A stretch of 64,000 bases of DNA from Candidatus Rickettsiella isopodorum (GCF_001881495.1 NZ_LUKY01000032.1:1-64000); one strand, 5' to 3'; numbered from the stretch's first letter, positions 1 through 10,285 are shown. Made by a program: numbers and translations. Notes: generated by a model not told the origin, from the sequence alone.

Positions 1-57
1 TCTGCGCCAATGATACTTTGGGGTTCCCCCATGGGAAAGTAGGGCATCGCCAGGCTA
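1..57 (+). rRNA. rrf: 5S ribosomal RNA, 3' end only
   Basis: The first bases match the 3' half of a bacterial 5S rRNA: the loop and helix around 'ccccatgggaaagtagggca' and the closing 'tcgccaggct' are characteristic. The gene begins before the window, so an rRNA operon on the plus strand ends here. A strong terminator follows about 12 bases later. The exact 3' end is set by analogy with other gammaproteobacterial 5S genes. Confidence 0.93.
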
Positions 58-67
58 CTGTACAACT

Positions 68-97
68 AAAAACCCGCTAATCGCGGGTTTTTTCTTT
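68..97 (+). terminator. Rho-independent terminator of the rRNA operon
   Basis: An 'aacccgc' / 'gcgggtt' stem with a five-base loop (taatc) is followed by a run of T residues. It lies just after the 5S rRNA end, as expected for an rRNA operon terminator. Confidence 0.9.
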
Positions 98-302
98 ATA
101 AGCACCGGCTTTTGCTTTATTTCTTTGTTGAATGCTTGTTTCCGGTACTCATCTGTATAGGAATTAATTTTTTATTTGCTATCAATATTTTTACTCCTAA
201 AGAATCAAAAATTGATTTCATTTTCTGATCTCTATGTGCTACTGCTTTTTTAGAATTTGTCTTATTACTTGTGGATAGCTTTAATTAAGATTTGTTAGGC
301 TC

Positions 303-308
303 TATAAT
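303..308 (+). promoter_or_regulatory. Candidate -10 box (TATAAT) before ddl
   Basis: A perfect TATAAT lies 28 bases before the ddl start codon in the AT-rich leader after the rRNA terminator. No convincing -35 hexamer is seen at 16-18 bases upstream, so this is a candidate only. Confidence 0.4.
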
Positions 309-336
309 GAACTTTTATTCTTGCGCTTGAGTTTTT

Positions 337-1434
337 ATGTCCTTAAAAGAAAATTCAAAGATTAAAGTAGCAGTTCTGTATGGTGGTCGATCCGCTGAAC
401 ATGAAGTTTCACTGTTATCTGCTGCATCAGTGATTAAACATTTAGATAAAAATAAATTTACCGTTATCCCTATCGGTATCGATAAACAAGGACGGGGTTA
501 TATCAATGAGTATCAGCATCTGTATCTTAATGATGGAATTGTGTTAAAGACTAAAAAGGCTGAGCACTTGCATAGTTTATCAGAACTAACCCAGCGCAAA
601 AAAAATCTTCCTGATGTCGTTTTCCCAGTATTACACGGGACTTTTGGTGAAGATGGTACGATACAGGGTTTATTAGAAATATTAGGTTTGGCTTATGTCG
701 GTGCAGATGTATTAGGCTCGGCTATTGGTATGGACAAAGATGTAGCTAAACGCTTAGCCCATGCCGCCGAAATTCCGGTTGTGCCCTTTTTAAGCTTTAA
801 TTCGGGTCTTTGGTCAGTTAAAAAAGAACAGCTAATTCAAAACATTGAGCAAAAAATACCGTATCCGCTGTTTGTTAAACCAGCGAATTCAGGTTCAAGT
901 TTGGGTGTGAGTAAAGTAAAAAAACCAGATGATCTCGCAGCCGCCATCGAATTAGCTTTCACTTATAGTACTAAAGTATTGCTTGAGCAAGCATTTGAAA
1001 TCCGTGAAATTGAAATGGCGGTATTAGAAAATCTGCAATGGGGGGCTGAACCATTAGTGAGCCGTGTCGGTGAGATTATACCGAGCCACGAATTTTATTC
1101 TTATGAAGCCAAATATTTGGACCCTAAAGGTGCAGAATTGATCATTCCGGCCACATTGCAAGAAGGTCAATGGCAACAATTAAAGCATTTAGCGATAAAA
1201 ATTTTTAACTGCTTAGATTGCTCAGGGATGGCTCGAATTGATTTCTTTATTGAAAAACAATCGCAAAAAATCTATTTTAATGAGCTTAATACTATCCCGG
1301 GATTTACACAGATCAGCATGTATCCCAAATTATGGGAGGCATCGGGCCTTTCCTATCAACAACTATTGACACAGTTAATCGAATTAGCTTTGGCACGCCA
1401 TCAACGTCTTTCGTTGCTGAAAAGATCGATTTAA
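337..1434 (+). CDS. ddl: D-alanine--D-alanine ligase
   Basis: ATP-dependent ligation of two D-alanines to make the dipeptide used in peptidoglycan precursor synthesis; cytosolic. The 365-residue protein has the family layout: an N-terminal domain beginning 'VAVLYGGRSAEHEVSL', the 'HGTFGEDGTIQGLLE' segment, an ATP-grasp core with 'KPANSGSSLGVSKV', and the Mg-binding 'FNELNTIPGFT' near the C terminus. Its length and the 'YEAKYLD' segment resemble the DdlA type (E. coli DdlA is 364 residues) more than the shorter DdlB. It stands alone after the rRNA operon rather than in a mur/fts cluster. The start is the first ATG, with a TATAAT 28 bases upstream. Confidence 0.95.
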   Translation: MSLKENSKIKVAVLYGGRSAEHEVSLLSAASVIKHLDKNKFTVIPIGIDKQGRGYINEYQHLYLNDGIVLKTKKAEHLHSLSELTQRKKNLPDVVFPVLHGTFGEDGTIQGLLEILGLAYVGADVLGSAIGMDKDVAKRLAHAAEIPVVPFLSFNSGLWSVKKEQLIQNIEQKIPYPLFVKPANSGSSLGVSKVKKPDDLAAAIELAFTYSTKVLLEQAFEIREIEMAVLENLQWGAEPLVSRVGEIIPSHEFYSYEAKYLDPKGAELIIPATLQEGQWQQLKHLAIKIFNCLDCSGMARIDFFIEKQSQKIYFNELNTIPGFTQISMYPKLWEASGLSYQQLLTQLIELALARHQRLSLLKRSI

Positions 1435-1462
1435 TGTTAATTTTAATACAAATAGTTTTAAT

Positions 1463-2203
1463 TTAAGCAGCATAAGATTCTAATTTTATTTTTTGAAAAA
1501 ACTCTGGTATTTGTTGTTGCAGCAGTGCATCGATCTTTAATGCACGTGGTTGATAAGTCCAAGGTCGGCGCGGATAGATTCTATCATTAACCCAATGTAC
1601 TGACCAATCACTAGTGGTGTTAATGCATGCCGCAGCGAAATTTCTTAAGTGATATTTTTCTTCTATCTCTAAGCATCCTGCTAGAAAAATATCGATATAA
1701 GATTCGACTAGAGGATAGCGTGCGGATGGTGGAGCCAGTAATTCAGGTTTGAGTTCATAGATCCAAAATTGTCCTTGTGGTAATTTTTTTCCAGTTAACA
1801 AGTGAATATTGCTCGGCGCAACCAGGACGCGACAGTAGTATTTTTCTCGTGCATCGTAATGTTTGATTGATCTAGGAGAGCGTAAATTGAAGATTGTGCC
1901 ATTAAAGTGTGCGGTTTTACTTTTAATGACGCCTAGATAAGTGGTACTAAAGCCATCCGATAAACCTTTAGAGAACCAACCCCGTTGATAGTGTGCTATC
2001 CAAACCGGTTTATTTTCGCCACTATGCCGATCGGTTGCATTTTTTGAGGCGGCTTCTATTAGTGAACCATAGGCAATAATGTATTGTGGGCGATGAGAAT
2101 TGACTAAAGGATGGCAGGCACAATCATTCTCTGCAAACACCGCGCGATTGAATAAGAGGATTACAATAAAGATAAAAGCTTGCTTGACAATCCATTTATG
2201 CAT
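1463..2203 (-). CDS. Exported gamma-glutamylcyclotransferase-like protein
   Basis: 246 residues. An N-terminal signal peptide (about residues 8-24, ending AVFA) predicts export. Residues 41-49 read 'YIIAYGSLI', the substrate-loop signature of the gamma-glutamylcyclotransferase (GGCT/AIG2-like) fold. A later 'GTIFNL' and 'YYCRVLVA' also fit that fold. Cytosolic family members release 5-oxoproline from gamma-glutamyl peptides; an exported version would act in the periplasm or outside the cell. Two Cys (28, 30) follow the signal cleavage region. The gene is a lone minus-strand unit, convergent with ddl (28-base gap). The fold assignment is moderately sure; the substrate is unknown. Confidence 0.6.
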   Translation of the reverse strand: MHKWIVKQAFIFIVILLFNRAVFAENDCACHPLVNSHRPQYIIAYGSLIEAASKNATDRHSGENKPVWIAHYQRGWFSKGLSDGFSTTYLGVIKSKTAHFNGTIFNLRSPRSIKHYDAREKYYCRVLVAPSNIHLLTGKKLPQGQFWIYELKPELLAPPSARYPLVESYIDIFLAGCLEIEEKYHLRNFAAACINTTSDWSVHWVNDRIYPRRPWTYQPRALKIDALLQQQIPEFFQKIKLESYAA

Positions 2204-2308
2204 ATCAATTGCTCATAGGAAATTTTAAATAGAGAAGCTTAAGTTTATTTTAAGCACGGATAGATTGTAAAGTTTATAAGTGCATTATGATTAGCGAATT
2301 GAATTTTT

Positions 2309-2941
2309 TTATAGTGTATTGAAAAGTAAATGCCTAAAATTGTTACGAGGGAGATTGTTTTCAAAATTATTGAAAGAATTTTGAGGTGTATTATGTTTAA
2401 ACTCATTGTTTTTTGGAGATTTTCGAGCAGGAAACAGACATAGAGCAGAGGTAGGGCTAGAAATTTTTTCTGTTGTGTTCGTTAGGGTTGGCTTAAAATT
2501 TTCTGAGTATAATTTTTCTGTATAATTTGAGCAGTGTTTTTTGAGTGTGTTCCAATCGATTTCTTGTTGGTGCCCATGCATTTGGTTTAACAAAGTAAAA
2601 ACGTTAACCGAAAATAATACTAATGAAATTATGCAAATTAAAGTAATACTGAGTGTATTTACCGGTAGGATAGCCAGTGCAATAAATGAAACAATCACAC
2701 TCACAAAGAGACTTAATAATAAAAAGAGGCGGATACGTTCACTGGCTAAAAAAGCATTATCACATTCTTTGAGATAATTATTAAGGTTATGAACTAATTG
2801 TATAGATTCGGGGGATGCCGAGTTTTCAGCATTGAGGTGGAGAAGGGTAGTTAAAGTTTCTTTGACTAAGTCAATATCGCACCCTAATAAGAAGGGTTGA
2901 GTAGAAAGTGGCAGCCAATAATATTCCATTTCAATGTACAT
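2309..2941 (-). CDS. Hypothetical protein with two-TM hairpin and Asn-rich tail
   Basis: Not recognised as a known family. 210 residues. A helical N-terminal part is followed by two hydrophobic segments (about 72-92 and 96-117), then a polar C-terminal half rich in Asn, Ser, Thr and Lys (about 150-205). The plan matches the protein at 31567-32277 (helical head, TM hairpin, polar tail), although sequence identity looks low. It is a lone minus-strand gene directly before the nuo operon. Such proteins in Legionellales are often lineage-specific and sometimes secreted effectors. That is inference from architecture only. Confidence 0.55.
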   Translation of the reverse strand: MYIEMEYYWLPLSTQPFLLGCDIDLVKETLTTLLHLNAENSASPESIQLVHNLNNYLKECDNAFLASERIRLFLLLSLFVSVIVSFIALAILPVNTLSITLICIISLVLFSVNVFTLLNQMHGHQQEIDWNTLKKHCSNYTEKLYSENFKPTLTNTTEKISSPTSALCLFPARKSPKNNEFKHNTPQNSFNNFENNLPRNNFRHLLFNTL

Positions 2942-3072
2942 TTTATTTTCCTTAAATTTCCCAACCTTAATATTTTTTCATCCTAGCATTTATTAAATTC
3001 TAGCTCAATCATAAAGAATATTCAGGAAATTTTTTTGAAATAAATCGATTTCTATGGCACTCATAGTGAACT

Positions 3073-3088
3073 GCTGGGTTAACCCAGC
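3073..3088. promoter_or_regulatory. Perfect 16-bp palindrome upstream of nuoA
   Basis: 'gctgggttaacccagc' is perfectly self-complementary and lies about 107 bases before the nuoA start, in the region between the divergent gene at 2309-2941 and the nuo operon. It could be an operator for a dimeric regulator or an RNA hairpin. No T-run follows, so a terminator is unlikely. Confidence 0.5.
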
Positions 3089-3194
3089 TTCTATTAGATG
3101 AATATAAATTAAGTACATGATGCATTAAGTATAGAATTTTGCCCAGCGAAGGTTGTATACTAGCAACAAAATTGCTCAGGGTAACGAAAAAACG

Positions 3195-3551
3195 ATGTTA
3201 CAGAATTATTTTCCCATACTGATTTTTATTGCTTTTGGCTTGTTTATTGGTGTGGCAGCTTTATCAATCGGGCATTTAACGGGTTTACAACGTCCTGATC
3301 AGGCGAAGTTGTCTTCGTATGAATGTGGGTTTCCAGGTATTAGCGATGCACGATTACCTTTTGACATCCGTTATTATCTCGTCGCTATTTTATTCATTAT
3401 TTTTGACCTAGAGACTGCCTTTTTATTTCCTTGGGCCGTTTCTTTACGTCACATTGGTCTACCCGGTTTAATAGCAATGGGAATCTTTTTGAGTCTATTA
3501 TTGATAGGTTTTATATATGAGTGGAAAAAAGGGGCCTTACAATGGGAATAG
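3195..3551 (+). CDS. nuoA: NADH-quinone oxidoreductase subunit A
   Basis: Membrane subunit of respiratory complex I. The 118-residue protein has three predicted membrane helices and the conserved 'SYECGFPG' and '[14 protein letters not shown]' motifs of NuoA/ND3. The start was set at the ATG giving MLQNYFP, because an upstream in-frame start adds 14 residues with no family support. First gene of the 14-gene operon; it overlaps nuoB by 10 bases, which suggests translational coupling. Confidence 0.95.
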   Translation: MLQNYFPILIFIAFGLFIGVAALSIGHLTGLQRPDQAKLSSYECGFPGISDARLPFDIRYYLVAILFIIFDLETAFLFPWAVSLRHIGLPGLIAMGIFLSLLLIGFIYEWKKGALQWE

Positions 3552-4024
3552 AACCATTATTACAACAACAAGGTTTTGTCACCACATCATTAGATAAGCT
3601 ACTGGGCTGGGCGCGTAGTGGATCCTTATGGCCGATGTCATTTGGCTTGGCGTGTTGTGCAGTAGAAATGATGCATTCGGCTGCAGCGCGTTATGACCTA
3701 GATAGATTTGGTATCGTATTTCGTCCGAGTCCTCGGCAGTCCGATGTCATGATCGTTGCAGGAACCTTATGCAATAAAATGGCTCCCGCTTTACGCAAGG
3801 TTTACGATCAAATGGCCGAACCGCGATGGGTTATATCAATGGGATCCTGTGCAAACGGCGGAGGTTATTATCATTATTCCTACTCCGTAGTCCGTGGATG
3901 CGATAGAATTGTACCCGTGGACGTGTATGTTCCGGGTTGTCCACCGACAGCAGAAGCATTGGTGTATGGCGTTATACAATTACAAAATAAAATAAAAAAA
4001 ACTCACTTTATTGAGCGTACTTAA
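3542..4024 (+). CDS. nuoB: NADH-quinone oxidoreductase subunit B
   Basis: Peripheral-arm subunit that carries the terminal [4Fe-4S] cluster N2, which passes electrons to quinone. The expected cysteines are visible: the pair in 'LACCAVEM', then 'GSCANGGG' and 'PGCPPTAE'. The protein is 160 residues, normal for the family. The start MGIEPLL lies inside the end of nuoA; an earlier in-frame start adds only seven residues and was rejected. Confidence 0.96.
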   Translation: MGIEPLLQQQGFVTTSLDKLLGWARSGSLWPMSFGLACCAVEMMHSAAARYDLDRFGIVFRPSPRQSDVMIVAGTLCNKMAPALRKVYDQMAEPRWVISMGSCANGGGYYHYSYSVVRGCDRIVPVDVYVPGCPPTAEALVYGVIQLQNKIKKTHFIERT

Positions 4025-4026
4025 GT

Positions 4027-4719
4027 ATGTCAGACGCTGTGCTACCACTCCAAAAAATAAACCAACGTTTTGATTCTGTTATTCAGGAAATAACTGTCGC
4101 GTGTGGCGAAATCAGTTTAGAGATTTCTGCTGAAAAGTTACATGAGGTTTGTTTAGCACTACGTGATGAAGCGGATTTTAAATTTGAATTACTCGTGGAT
4201 GTTTGTGTGGTGGACTATGCTGAGTATGGCATCAGTGAATGGACGACCGAACGATCAACTTTAACCGGTTTTGAACGGGGTGTAGATACCACCGGTGATC
4301 TACATCCGGTGGCTTGGACTAAGTCACGTTTTGCAGTGGTCTACCATTTCTTATCACTCACGCATAATCAGCGTTTACGTTTGCGTGTTTTTGCTAATGG
4401 TGAACCACCACAAGTGCCATCGATTATTAAATTATGGCCAGCAGCTAATTGGTATGAACGAGAAGCGTTTGATCTGTACGGGGTTTTTTTTAATGGCCAT
4501 CCTGATTTGCGACGTTTGTTAACCGATTATGGTTTTGTCGGTCACCCTTTTCGTAAAGATTTTCCGTTATCGGGACATGTCGAGGTACGTTATGACGCAA
4601 GCGAGGGTCGAGTTATTTACCAGCCGGTCACGGTGGTGCCACGGACCTTAGTACCAAAAACCATTCGTAAAACAACAAATGAAGATACTTTAACCTGTTT
4701 TCATAAAAAACCAGAGTGA
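4027..4719 (+). CDS. nuoC: NADH-quinone oxidoreductase subunit C
   Basis: 30-kDa-type subunit of the peripheral arm, which with NuoD helps form the quinone site. 230 residues. The family signature is seen in '[24 protein letters not shown]' as two halves: '[11 protein letters not shown]' and '[14 protein letters not shown]'. It is a separate gene here, not fused to nuoD as in E. coli; separate genes are the rule in many other proteobacteria. It begins two bases after the nuoB stop. Confidence 0.95.
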   Translation: MSDAVLPLQKINQRFDSVIQEITVACGEISLEISAEKLHEVCLALRDEADFKFELLVDVCVVDYAEYGISEWTTERSTLTGFERGVDTTGDLHPVAWTKSRFAVVYHFLSLTHNQRLRLRVFANGEPPQVPSIIKLWPAANWYEREAFDLYGVFFNGHPDLRRLLTDYGFVGHPFRKDFPLSGHVEVRYDASEGRVIYQPVTVVPRTLVPKTIRKTTNEDTLTCFHKKPE

Positions 4720-4726
4720 GTGTTAC

Positions 4727-5980
4727 ATGCCTGAAATACGTAATTACACTTTAAATTTTGGTCCGCAGCATCCTGCGGCGCACGGTGTGTTGCGTTTAAT
4801 CTTAGAATTAGACGGTGAAGTCATCCAATCGGCCGATGCGCATATTGGTTTGTTACATCGCGCGACAGAAAAGCTAGCTGAATCTAAACCTTACAACCAA
4901 AGTATTGGTTACATGGATCGCTTGGACTATGTTTCCATGATGTGTAATGAACACGCGTATGTTTTGGCGATCGAAAAATTATTGGGTGTGACGCCTCCGA
5001 AACGCGCCCAATATATTCGCGTCATGTTTGACGAAATGACGCGACTCTTGAACCATTTATTATGGTTAGGTGCGCATGCCTTAGATCTAGGTGCAGTGAC
5101 GGTCTTTTTATATTGCTTTCGGGAGCGCGAAGATTTAATCGACTGCTATGAAGCGGTGTCAGGTTCGCGTATGCACGCCACCTATTATAGACCGGGTGGT
5201 GTGTATCGTGACTTACCGGATAAAATGCCGCAATATAAACCTTCACAATGGCATAATGAGAAAGAAACGCGCGAGATGAATGCCAATCGACAGGGAAGCC
5301 TATTAGACTTTATTGAAAGTTTTATTACTCGATTTCCTAAACGGATAGACGATTATGAAACCTTACTCACCGACAATCGTATTTGGAAACAACGAACCGT
5401 CGGTATTGGCGTATTATCGGCAGAACGCGCTTTACAATTAGGATGCACCGGTCCTATTTTACGTGCCTCGGGCGTTGCTTGGGATCTGCGTAAGAAACAA
5501 CCGTATGAAGTGTATGATGAATTAGATTTTGATATCCCAATAGGTAGATTTGGCGATTGTTATGATCGTTATTTGGTACGAATCGAAGAAATGCGCCAAT
5601 CAAATGCTTTAATTAAGCAATGTGTGAGTTGGTTACGGGCTAATCCTGGTCCAGTTACATTGATCGAGCATAAAGTAGTGCCACCGACGCGTTTGCAGAT
5701 GAAAGAAGATATGGAATCACTGATCCATCATTTTAAGCTTTTTAGTGAAGGTTACTGCGTGCCACCGGGTGAAGCTTATGCCGCGATAGAGCATCCTAAA
5801 GGAGAGTTTGGAATTTATATGGTATCGGATGGCGCTAATAAACCTTATCGGGTTAAAATACGCGCAGCGGGGTTTCCACATTTGGCGGCTTTAAATGAAT
5901 TGGTTTCCGGACATATGATTGCTGATTTAGTCGCTATACTGTCCAGTCTTGATATCGTATTTGGTGAAATCGATCGATGA
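4727..5980 (+). CDS. nuoD: NADH-quinone oxidoreductase subunit D
   Basis: 49-kDa-type subunit, related to the large subunit of NiFe hydrogenases, lining the quinone-binding cavity of complex I. 417 residues. '[15 protein letters not shown]' at the N terminus and '[14 protein letters not shown]' are typical. The histidine and tyrosine expected at the quinone head-group site lie in these N-terminal segments. The C terminus ends 'DIVFGEIDR', as is usual. It follows nuoC by seven bases and overlaps nuoE by four (ATGA). Confidence 0.96.
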   Translation: MPEIRNYTLNFGPQHPAAHGVLRLILELDGEVIQSADAHIGLLHRATEKLAESKPYNQSIGYMDRLDYVSMMCNEHAYVLAIEKLLGVTPPKRAQYIRVMFDEMTRLLNHLLWLGAHALDLGAVTVFLYCFREREDLIDCYEAVSGSRMHATYYRPGGVYRDLPDKMPQYKPSQWHNEKETREMNANRQGSLLDFIESFITRFPKRIDDYETLLTDNRIWKQRTVGIGVLSAERALQLGCTGPILRASGVAWDLRKKQPYEVYDELDFDIPIGRFGDCYDRYLVRIEEMRQSNALIKQCVSWLRANPGPVTLIEHKVVPPTRLQMKEDMESLIHHFKLFSEGYCVPPGEAYAAIEHPKGEFGIYMVSDGANKPYRVKIRAAGFPHLAALNELVSGHMIADLVAILSSLDIVFGEIDR

Positions 5981-6486
5981 AGCAAGTGACGAATAACAAA
6001 AGCGAAATATTGCCCGATGATTTAAAAATCGCTATTGAAAAATGGGCCAAGAAATATCCGCCTGATCGTAGACAATCGGCGGTGTTACCGGCGTTGACTC
6101 TAGCGCAGGATTATAATGGAGGGTATTTATCTCAAGACTTAATTGATGCCGTGGCCGATTATTTAGAGATGTCACGCGTGACAGCCTATGAAGTGGCTAC
6201 GTTTTATACGCTTTATGAACTTAAACCGATAGGTCGGCATAAAATTGGGGTATGTACTAACGTTTCTTGTATGCTGAGCGGTTGCGACAAGATTGTTAAA
6301 CATTTGCAAAATCGTTTGCAAATTAATCTCGGCGAAACAACCGCTGACGAAAAATTTACTTTACGTGAAGTCGAATGCTTAGGTGCTTGTGCAAACGCCC
6401 CGGTAGTGCATATCGGACATCGTTATTATGAAGATTTAACACCTGAAAAAATAGATAAAATCTTGGATAACTTAGATGGCGAATGA
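5977..6486 (+). CDS. nuoE: NADH-quinone oxidoreductase subunit E
   Basis: 24-kDa-type subunit carrying the [2Fe-2S] cluster N1a next to NuoF. 169 residues with a thioredoxin-like ferredoxin fold. The four cluster cysteines are seen in '[11 protein letters not shown]' and '[10 protein letters not shown]'. The start overlaps the nuoD stop by four bases and its end overlaps nuoF by 11 bases, so the genes are tightly packed and likely co-translated. Confidence 0.95.
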   Translation: MKQVTNNKSEILPDDLKIAIEKWAKKYPPDRRQSAVLPALTLAQDYNGGYLSQDLIDAVADYLEMSRVTAYEVATFYTLYELKPIGRHKIGVCTNVSCMLSGCDKIVKHLQNRLQINLGETTADEKFTLREVECLGACANAPVVHIGHRYYEDLTPEKIDKILDNLDGE

Positions 6487-7759
6487 TATTTGTTTCCGTA
6501 CCTTACATTTTGACGAGCCATGGAGTCTCGCTAATTATCGGCGCGTGGGTGGCTATCAAGTCTGGGAAAAGATCCTAAAAGAAAAAACGCCTGCGGAAAA
6601 AATTATTGCTGAATTGAAACTTTCTTATTTACGCGGTCGTGGGGGAGCAGGGTTTCCGACGGGCTTAAAATGGAGCTTTATTACGCGGGGCGCTCCGGGT
6701 CAAAAATACATATTATGTAATTCGGATGAAGGAGAACCTGGAACCTGCAAAGATCGCGATATTTTACGTTTTAATCCGCATCAAGTAATTGAAGGGATGG
6801 CTATTGCCGCTTATGTGATGGGCGCTAGTGTGGGTTATAACTACATACGTGGCGAATACTATGAGCCCTTTGAGCGCTGTGAAACAGCGATAGCAGAAGC
6901 GTATGAAGCCGGTTTATTAGGTACTAATATTTTAGATTCCGGATTTGATTTTCAACTGTATAACCATTTAGGCGCCGGTGCTTATATTTGCGGTGAAGAA
7001 ACCGCTTTAATGGAGTCTCTAGAAGGAAAAAAAGGATTTCCGCGATTTAAGCCACCTTTCCCAGCGAATTATGGTTTATATGGGCGTCCGACTACCATTA
7101 ATAATACGGAAACTTTAGCTTCCGTTCCGGTGATATTACAAAAAGGGGGGCAATGGTTTTTAGAATTAGGGAAACCTAACAACGGTGGTTGTAAATTATT
7201 CAGTGTGACGGGTCATGTCAATAAACCGGGTAATTACGAAGTGCCTTTAGGTATTCCATTTAAAGAACTATTAGCACTGGCAGGGGGTATGAAAGACGGG
7301 AGAAACTTAAAAGCAGTGATTCCAGGCGGATCGTCTATGCCGGTATTAACCGCAGAGGCGATATGGAATACAACGATGGATTATGATTCGATTGCTAAAG
7401 CCGGTTCGATGTTAGGTTCTGGCGGGGTGATCGTCATGGACGAAACGACTTGCATGGTGAAAATTTTAACGCGTATTGCACATTTTTATAAAGAAGAATC
7501 CTGTGGTCAATGTACTCCCTGTCGTGAAGGAACCGGTTGGGTGTGGCGTGTATTACGCCGAATAGAACACGGCCTAGGACGACTGAGTGATCTGGATTTA
7601 TTAGAGAGTGTGGCAGGAAAGATTATGGGGCATACCATTTGTGCCTTAGGTGATGCGGCGGCGATGCCAGTACAAAGTTTTATTAAACACTTTCGTCATG
7701 ATTTTATTGAACATATTGAAAATAAGCGGTGTCCAGTCGGTGATACTCATGAATGTTAG
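6476..7759 (+). CDS. nuoF: NADH-quinone oxidoreductase subunit F
   Basis: 51-kDa-type subunit where NADH is oxidised: it binds NADH, FMN and one [4Fe-4S] cluster (N3). 427 residues. The glycine-rich nucleotide site '[14 protein letters not shown]' and the cluster motif '[15 protein letters not shown]' are visible, with the fourth Cys in '[11 protein letters not shown]'. The stop codon lies inside the left end of an imperfect palindrome that fills the unusual 144-base gap before nuoG. Confidence 0.96.
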   Translation: MANDICFRTLHFDEPWSLANYRRVGGYQVWEKILKEKTPAEKIIAELKLSYLRGRGGAGFPTGLKWSFITRGAPGQKYILCNSDEGEPGTCKDRDILRFNPHQVIEGMAIAAYVMGASVGYNYIRGEYYEPFERCETAIAEAYEAGLLGTNILDSGFDFQLYNHLGAGAYICGEETALMESLEGKKGFPRFKPPFPANYGLYGRPTTINNTETLASVPVILQKGGQWFLELGKPNNGGCKLFSVTGHVNKPGNYEVPLGIPFKELLALAGGMKDGRNLKAVIPGGSSMPVLTAEAIWNTTMDYDSIAKAGSMLGSGGVIVMDETTCMVKILTRIAHFYKEESCGQCTPCREGTGWVWRVLRRIEHGLGRLSDLDLLESVAGKIMGHTICALGDAAAMPVQSFIKHFRHDFIEHIENKRCPVGDTHEC

Positions 7760-7880
7760 TTTTTTATTCGTTAGGAGTGCTCTGGGTCCTGTTACTGGGA
7801 AACACTTTTTTTGTTGGCTTATGCCACAAAAGAAAGTGGTTTCCCGTGCCACCCAGTGCGCTTGTTACGTGAAAGCTAAC
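7755..7880. repeat. Long imperfect palindrome between nuoF and nuoG
   Basis: The two halves are reverse complements with mismatches and small gaps. Matching blocks, outer to inner: 'gttagtttt' (7755) with 'aaagctaac' (ending 7880); 'agtgctctgggt' with 'acccagtgcgct'; 'gggaaacac' (7797) with 'gtggtttccc' (ending 7845); and a 'ttttttgttggc' / 'gccacaaaagaaa' core around a short ttat loop near 7819-7822. The left end includes the nuoF stop codon and the right end lies 23 bases before the nuoG start. It could be a small palindromic mobile element, a mobile-element remnant, or an RNA hairpin tuning nuoG expression. No second copy was found in this window. Confidence 0.7.
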
Positions 7881-7903
7881 AGGCAAGCAAGTGGTGGGGT
7901 GAT

Positions 7904-10285
7904 ATGATAGATATTGAAATAGATGGTCGTACACTATACGTCGAACAAAATGCCACCATTATAGAAGCGGCTGATAAAGCAGGTATTTATATTCCGCGTT
8001 TTTGCTACCATAAAAAACTTTCCATCGTTGCTAATTGTCGTATGTGTTTGGTCGAGGTTGAAAAATCCGGAAAACCATTGCCGGCTTGCGCTACTCCAGT
8101 AACAGCCGGTATGAAAGTTTTTACTACATCAGCAAAAACTAAAGAAGCACAACGTTCGGTGATGGAATTTTTATTGATTAATCATCCCTTAGATTGCCCT
8201 ATTTGTGATCAAGGCGGCGAATGTGAATTACAAGATCTTTCCTTAGGTTATGGTTCCTCACTGTCACGGTTTACTGAAGGTAAACGTTCAGTCAAAGATG
8301 ATAATCTTGGGCCCTTGATTTCAACTGAAATGACACGCTGTATCCAATGTACCCGTTGTGTACGTTTTGGTCAGGAAATTGCTGGAATTAAAGAATTAGG
8401 GACACTGAATCGTGGCGAAGATTTGCAAATCAGCACGTATATCGAACATAGTTTGGAATCGGAATTATCGGGGAATATAATTGATCTTTGTCCTGTGGGG
8501 GCATTGACGTCAAAACCCTTTCGATTTACTGCACGTGCTTGGGAATTACAACAATCCGCTTCAATAGCACCGCATGATTGCTTAGGCTCTAATATTTATT
8601 TGCATACCCGTCGTGGACAGGTGATGCGGGCAGTGCCATGTGAAAATGAAGCCATCAATGAAACGTGGATATCGGATCGCGATCGATATAGTTATCTGGG
8701 TATTCATAGTAAAGAACGATGGACAAAACCGCATATTAAAGAAAATGGACAATGGTTTATTGTCGATTGGGAAACTGCATTAGCAAAAGTGGTGACTGAG
8801 TTTAAAAAAATTCTGAAAAAACAAGGCCCTCACGTTATCGGAGGTTTAATTTCACCTTCTAGTACGACAGAAGAATTTTATTTTTTCCAAAAATTATTGC
8901 GTAGCTTAGGGTCATCGCATATTGATCATCGTTTGCATCAAACCGATGTGTCTGATCAAATGCAGGCAACGCTTTGCCCGCCAGGGATCACGCTATCTGA
9001 ATTCGAGAAGGCTAATTTTGTTTGGTTGGTGGGTTCTAATATTCGGCGTGAACAACCGATAGCTGCACATCGTTTACGCAAAGCAAATCTAGCTGGAACA
9101 AAAATTGCCAGTCTCCATTGTGTGGATATCAGTGTTCCTTTTACATTGCATGAAAATCTGTGCGTGAGTCCTGATGCATTGATACCGACTTTATTAGGTA
9201 TTGCGAAAGACTTGGCAGATGAAAAATCGATCGCAGCGTTTCCAGCGATTACGTCCAGTCTCGTGCAAAGTGATTTAGCTGAACAATTAAAAGCGTCAAA
9301 AAATTCCGTGATCGTTTTAGGTGCTTTAGCGCATAATCATCCGCAAGCGAGTTTAATTAGAACATTAACGCAGTTTATTGCTGCCCAAACGGGTGCACGC
9401 TGTGTGACTTTTACCGAAGGTGCGAATAGTGCTGGGGCTTGGTTAACCGGTGCGGTACCACATCGTTTGCCAGGGGGTGTTTCCGTTGCTGAACCTGGTT
9501 TATCCGCCGCTGAGATGATCAATGCCGATTTACGCGCATTTATTTTATTGAATATCGAACCCACTTTAGATTGTGCTAATCCGCAACGTGTCAGTCAGGC
9601 ATTAAAGCAAGCCGATTTTGTCTTGGCTTTATCACCTTTTAAAGCGAAATCGTTGTTAGATCATGCGCATGTCATTTTACCGATGGCAACATTTGCTGAG
9701 ATTGAAGGCAGCTTTATCAATATGGCGGGTTGTTGGCAAACCTTTTCAGCAGCAATGCCACCGCTAGGTCTAGCACGTTCTGCATGGGAAATTCTGCAAA
9801 CTTTAGGCAAGAGTTTGGAGTTAGCCCACTTTAGTCGATCCGATCATGCCTTTATTCGTGAAGAATTGGAACCCACATTACTGGAATATCTTGGATTAGC
9901 GTCTATGGCCGCTAAACTTGATAATAAACAAAAACTAATTATCGACTTAAGTCGCAACACAGAAAAAAATTCAAATGCGAAACGTATTTTGCGTATTAGT
10001 GAATGGCCTATTTATGGTATTGATAGTTTGGTACGTCGATCAATCGCATTACAGGCTTCAGCAACGAATGCTCCCGTTACTGTTGCGATGAACTCCGCAT
10101 TAGCCAGTGAATTAAATTTTACTTCGGGTCAATTAATTCGTATCGAACAAGGATTAGGGCAGGCTTTATTACCTTTGTCGATACAAGCAGGACTACCTGA
10201 TCATTGTGTTTATATTGCTGCGGGTTGTGAAGAAACCGCCGCTTTGGGCGAGTCATTTGGCGAGGTTAAACTCTATGCTGAATGA
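7904..10285 (+). CDS. nuoG: NADH-quinone oxidoreductase subunit G
   Basis: 75-kDa-type subunit that carries electrons from NuoF through several Fe-S clusters. 793 residues. The N-terminal [2Fe-2S] ligands are Cys34, Cys45, Cys48 and Cys62. Next comes the His/Cys segment '[16 protein letters not shown]', then the [4Fe-4S] motif '[15 protein letters not shown]'. The rest is a molybdopterin-oxidoreductase-like domain that has lost catalysis in this family. It is shorter than the 900-residue E. coli protein but normal for non-enteric proteobacteria. It is separated from nuoF by an imperfect palindrome and overlaps nuoH by 11 bases. Confidence 0.95.
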   Translation: MIDIEIDGRTLYVEQNATIIEAADKAGIYIPRFCYHKKLSIVANCRMCLVEVEKSGKPLPACATPVTAGMKVFTTSAKTKEAQRSVMEFLLINHPLDCPICDQGGECELQDLSLGYGSSLSRFTEGKRSVKDDNLGPLISTEMTRCIQCTRCVRFGQEIAGIKELGTLNRGEDLQISTYIEHSLESELSGNIIDLCPVGALTSKPFRFTARAWELQQSASIAPHDCLGSNIYLHTRRGQVMRAVPCENEAINETWISDRDRYSYLGIHSKERWTKPHIKENGQWFIVDWETALAKVVTEFKKILKKQGPHVIGGLISPSSTTEEFYFFQKLLRSLGSSHIDHRLHQTDVSDQMQATLCPPGITLSEFEKANFVWLVGSNIRREQPIAAHRLRKANLAGTKIASLHCVDISVPFTLHENLCVSPDALIPTLLGIAKDLADEKSIAAFPAITSSLVQSDLAEQLKASKNSVIVLGALAHNHPQASLIRTLTQFIAAQTGARCVTFTEGANSAGAWLTGAVPHRLPGGVSVAEPGLSAAEMINADLRAFILLNIEPTLDCANPQRVSQALKQADFVLALSPFKAKSLLDHAHVILPMATFAEIEGSFINMAGCWQTFSAAMPPLGLARSAWEILQTLGKSLELAHFSRSDHAFIREELEPTLLEYLGLASMAAKLDNKQKLIIDLSRNTEKNSNAKRILRISEWPIYGIDSLVRRSIALQASATNAPVTVAMNSALASELNFTSGQLIRIEQGLGQALLPLSIQAGLPDHCVYIAAGCEETAALGESFGEVKLYAE

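Noticed and set aside
2541..2777. 78-residue open frame antisense to the two-TM gene at 2309
   Set aside because: Short and basic with no start signal. The minus-strand frame has clear membrane-protein features instead.
4027..5980. Split nuoC/nuoD as a broken fusion gene
   Set aside because: Separate nuoC and nuoD are normal outside enteric bacteria; both proteins are complete with intact ends.
7650..7907. Open frame crossing the nuoF end and the nuoG leader
   Set aside because: Its second half is the imperfect palindrome, and the first half is a shadow of nuoF. No ribosome site was seen.
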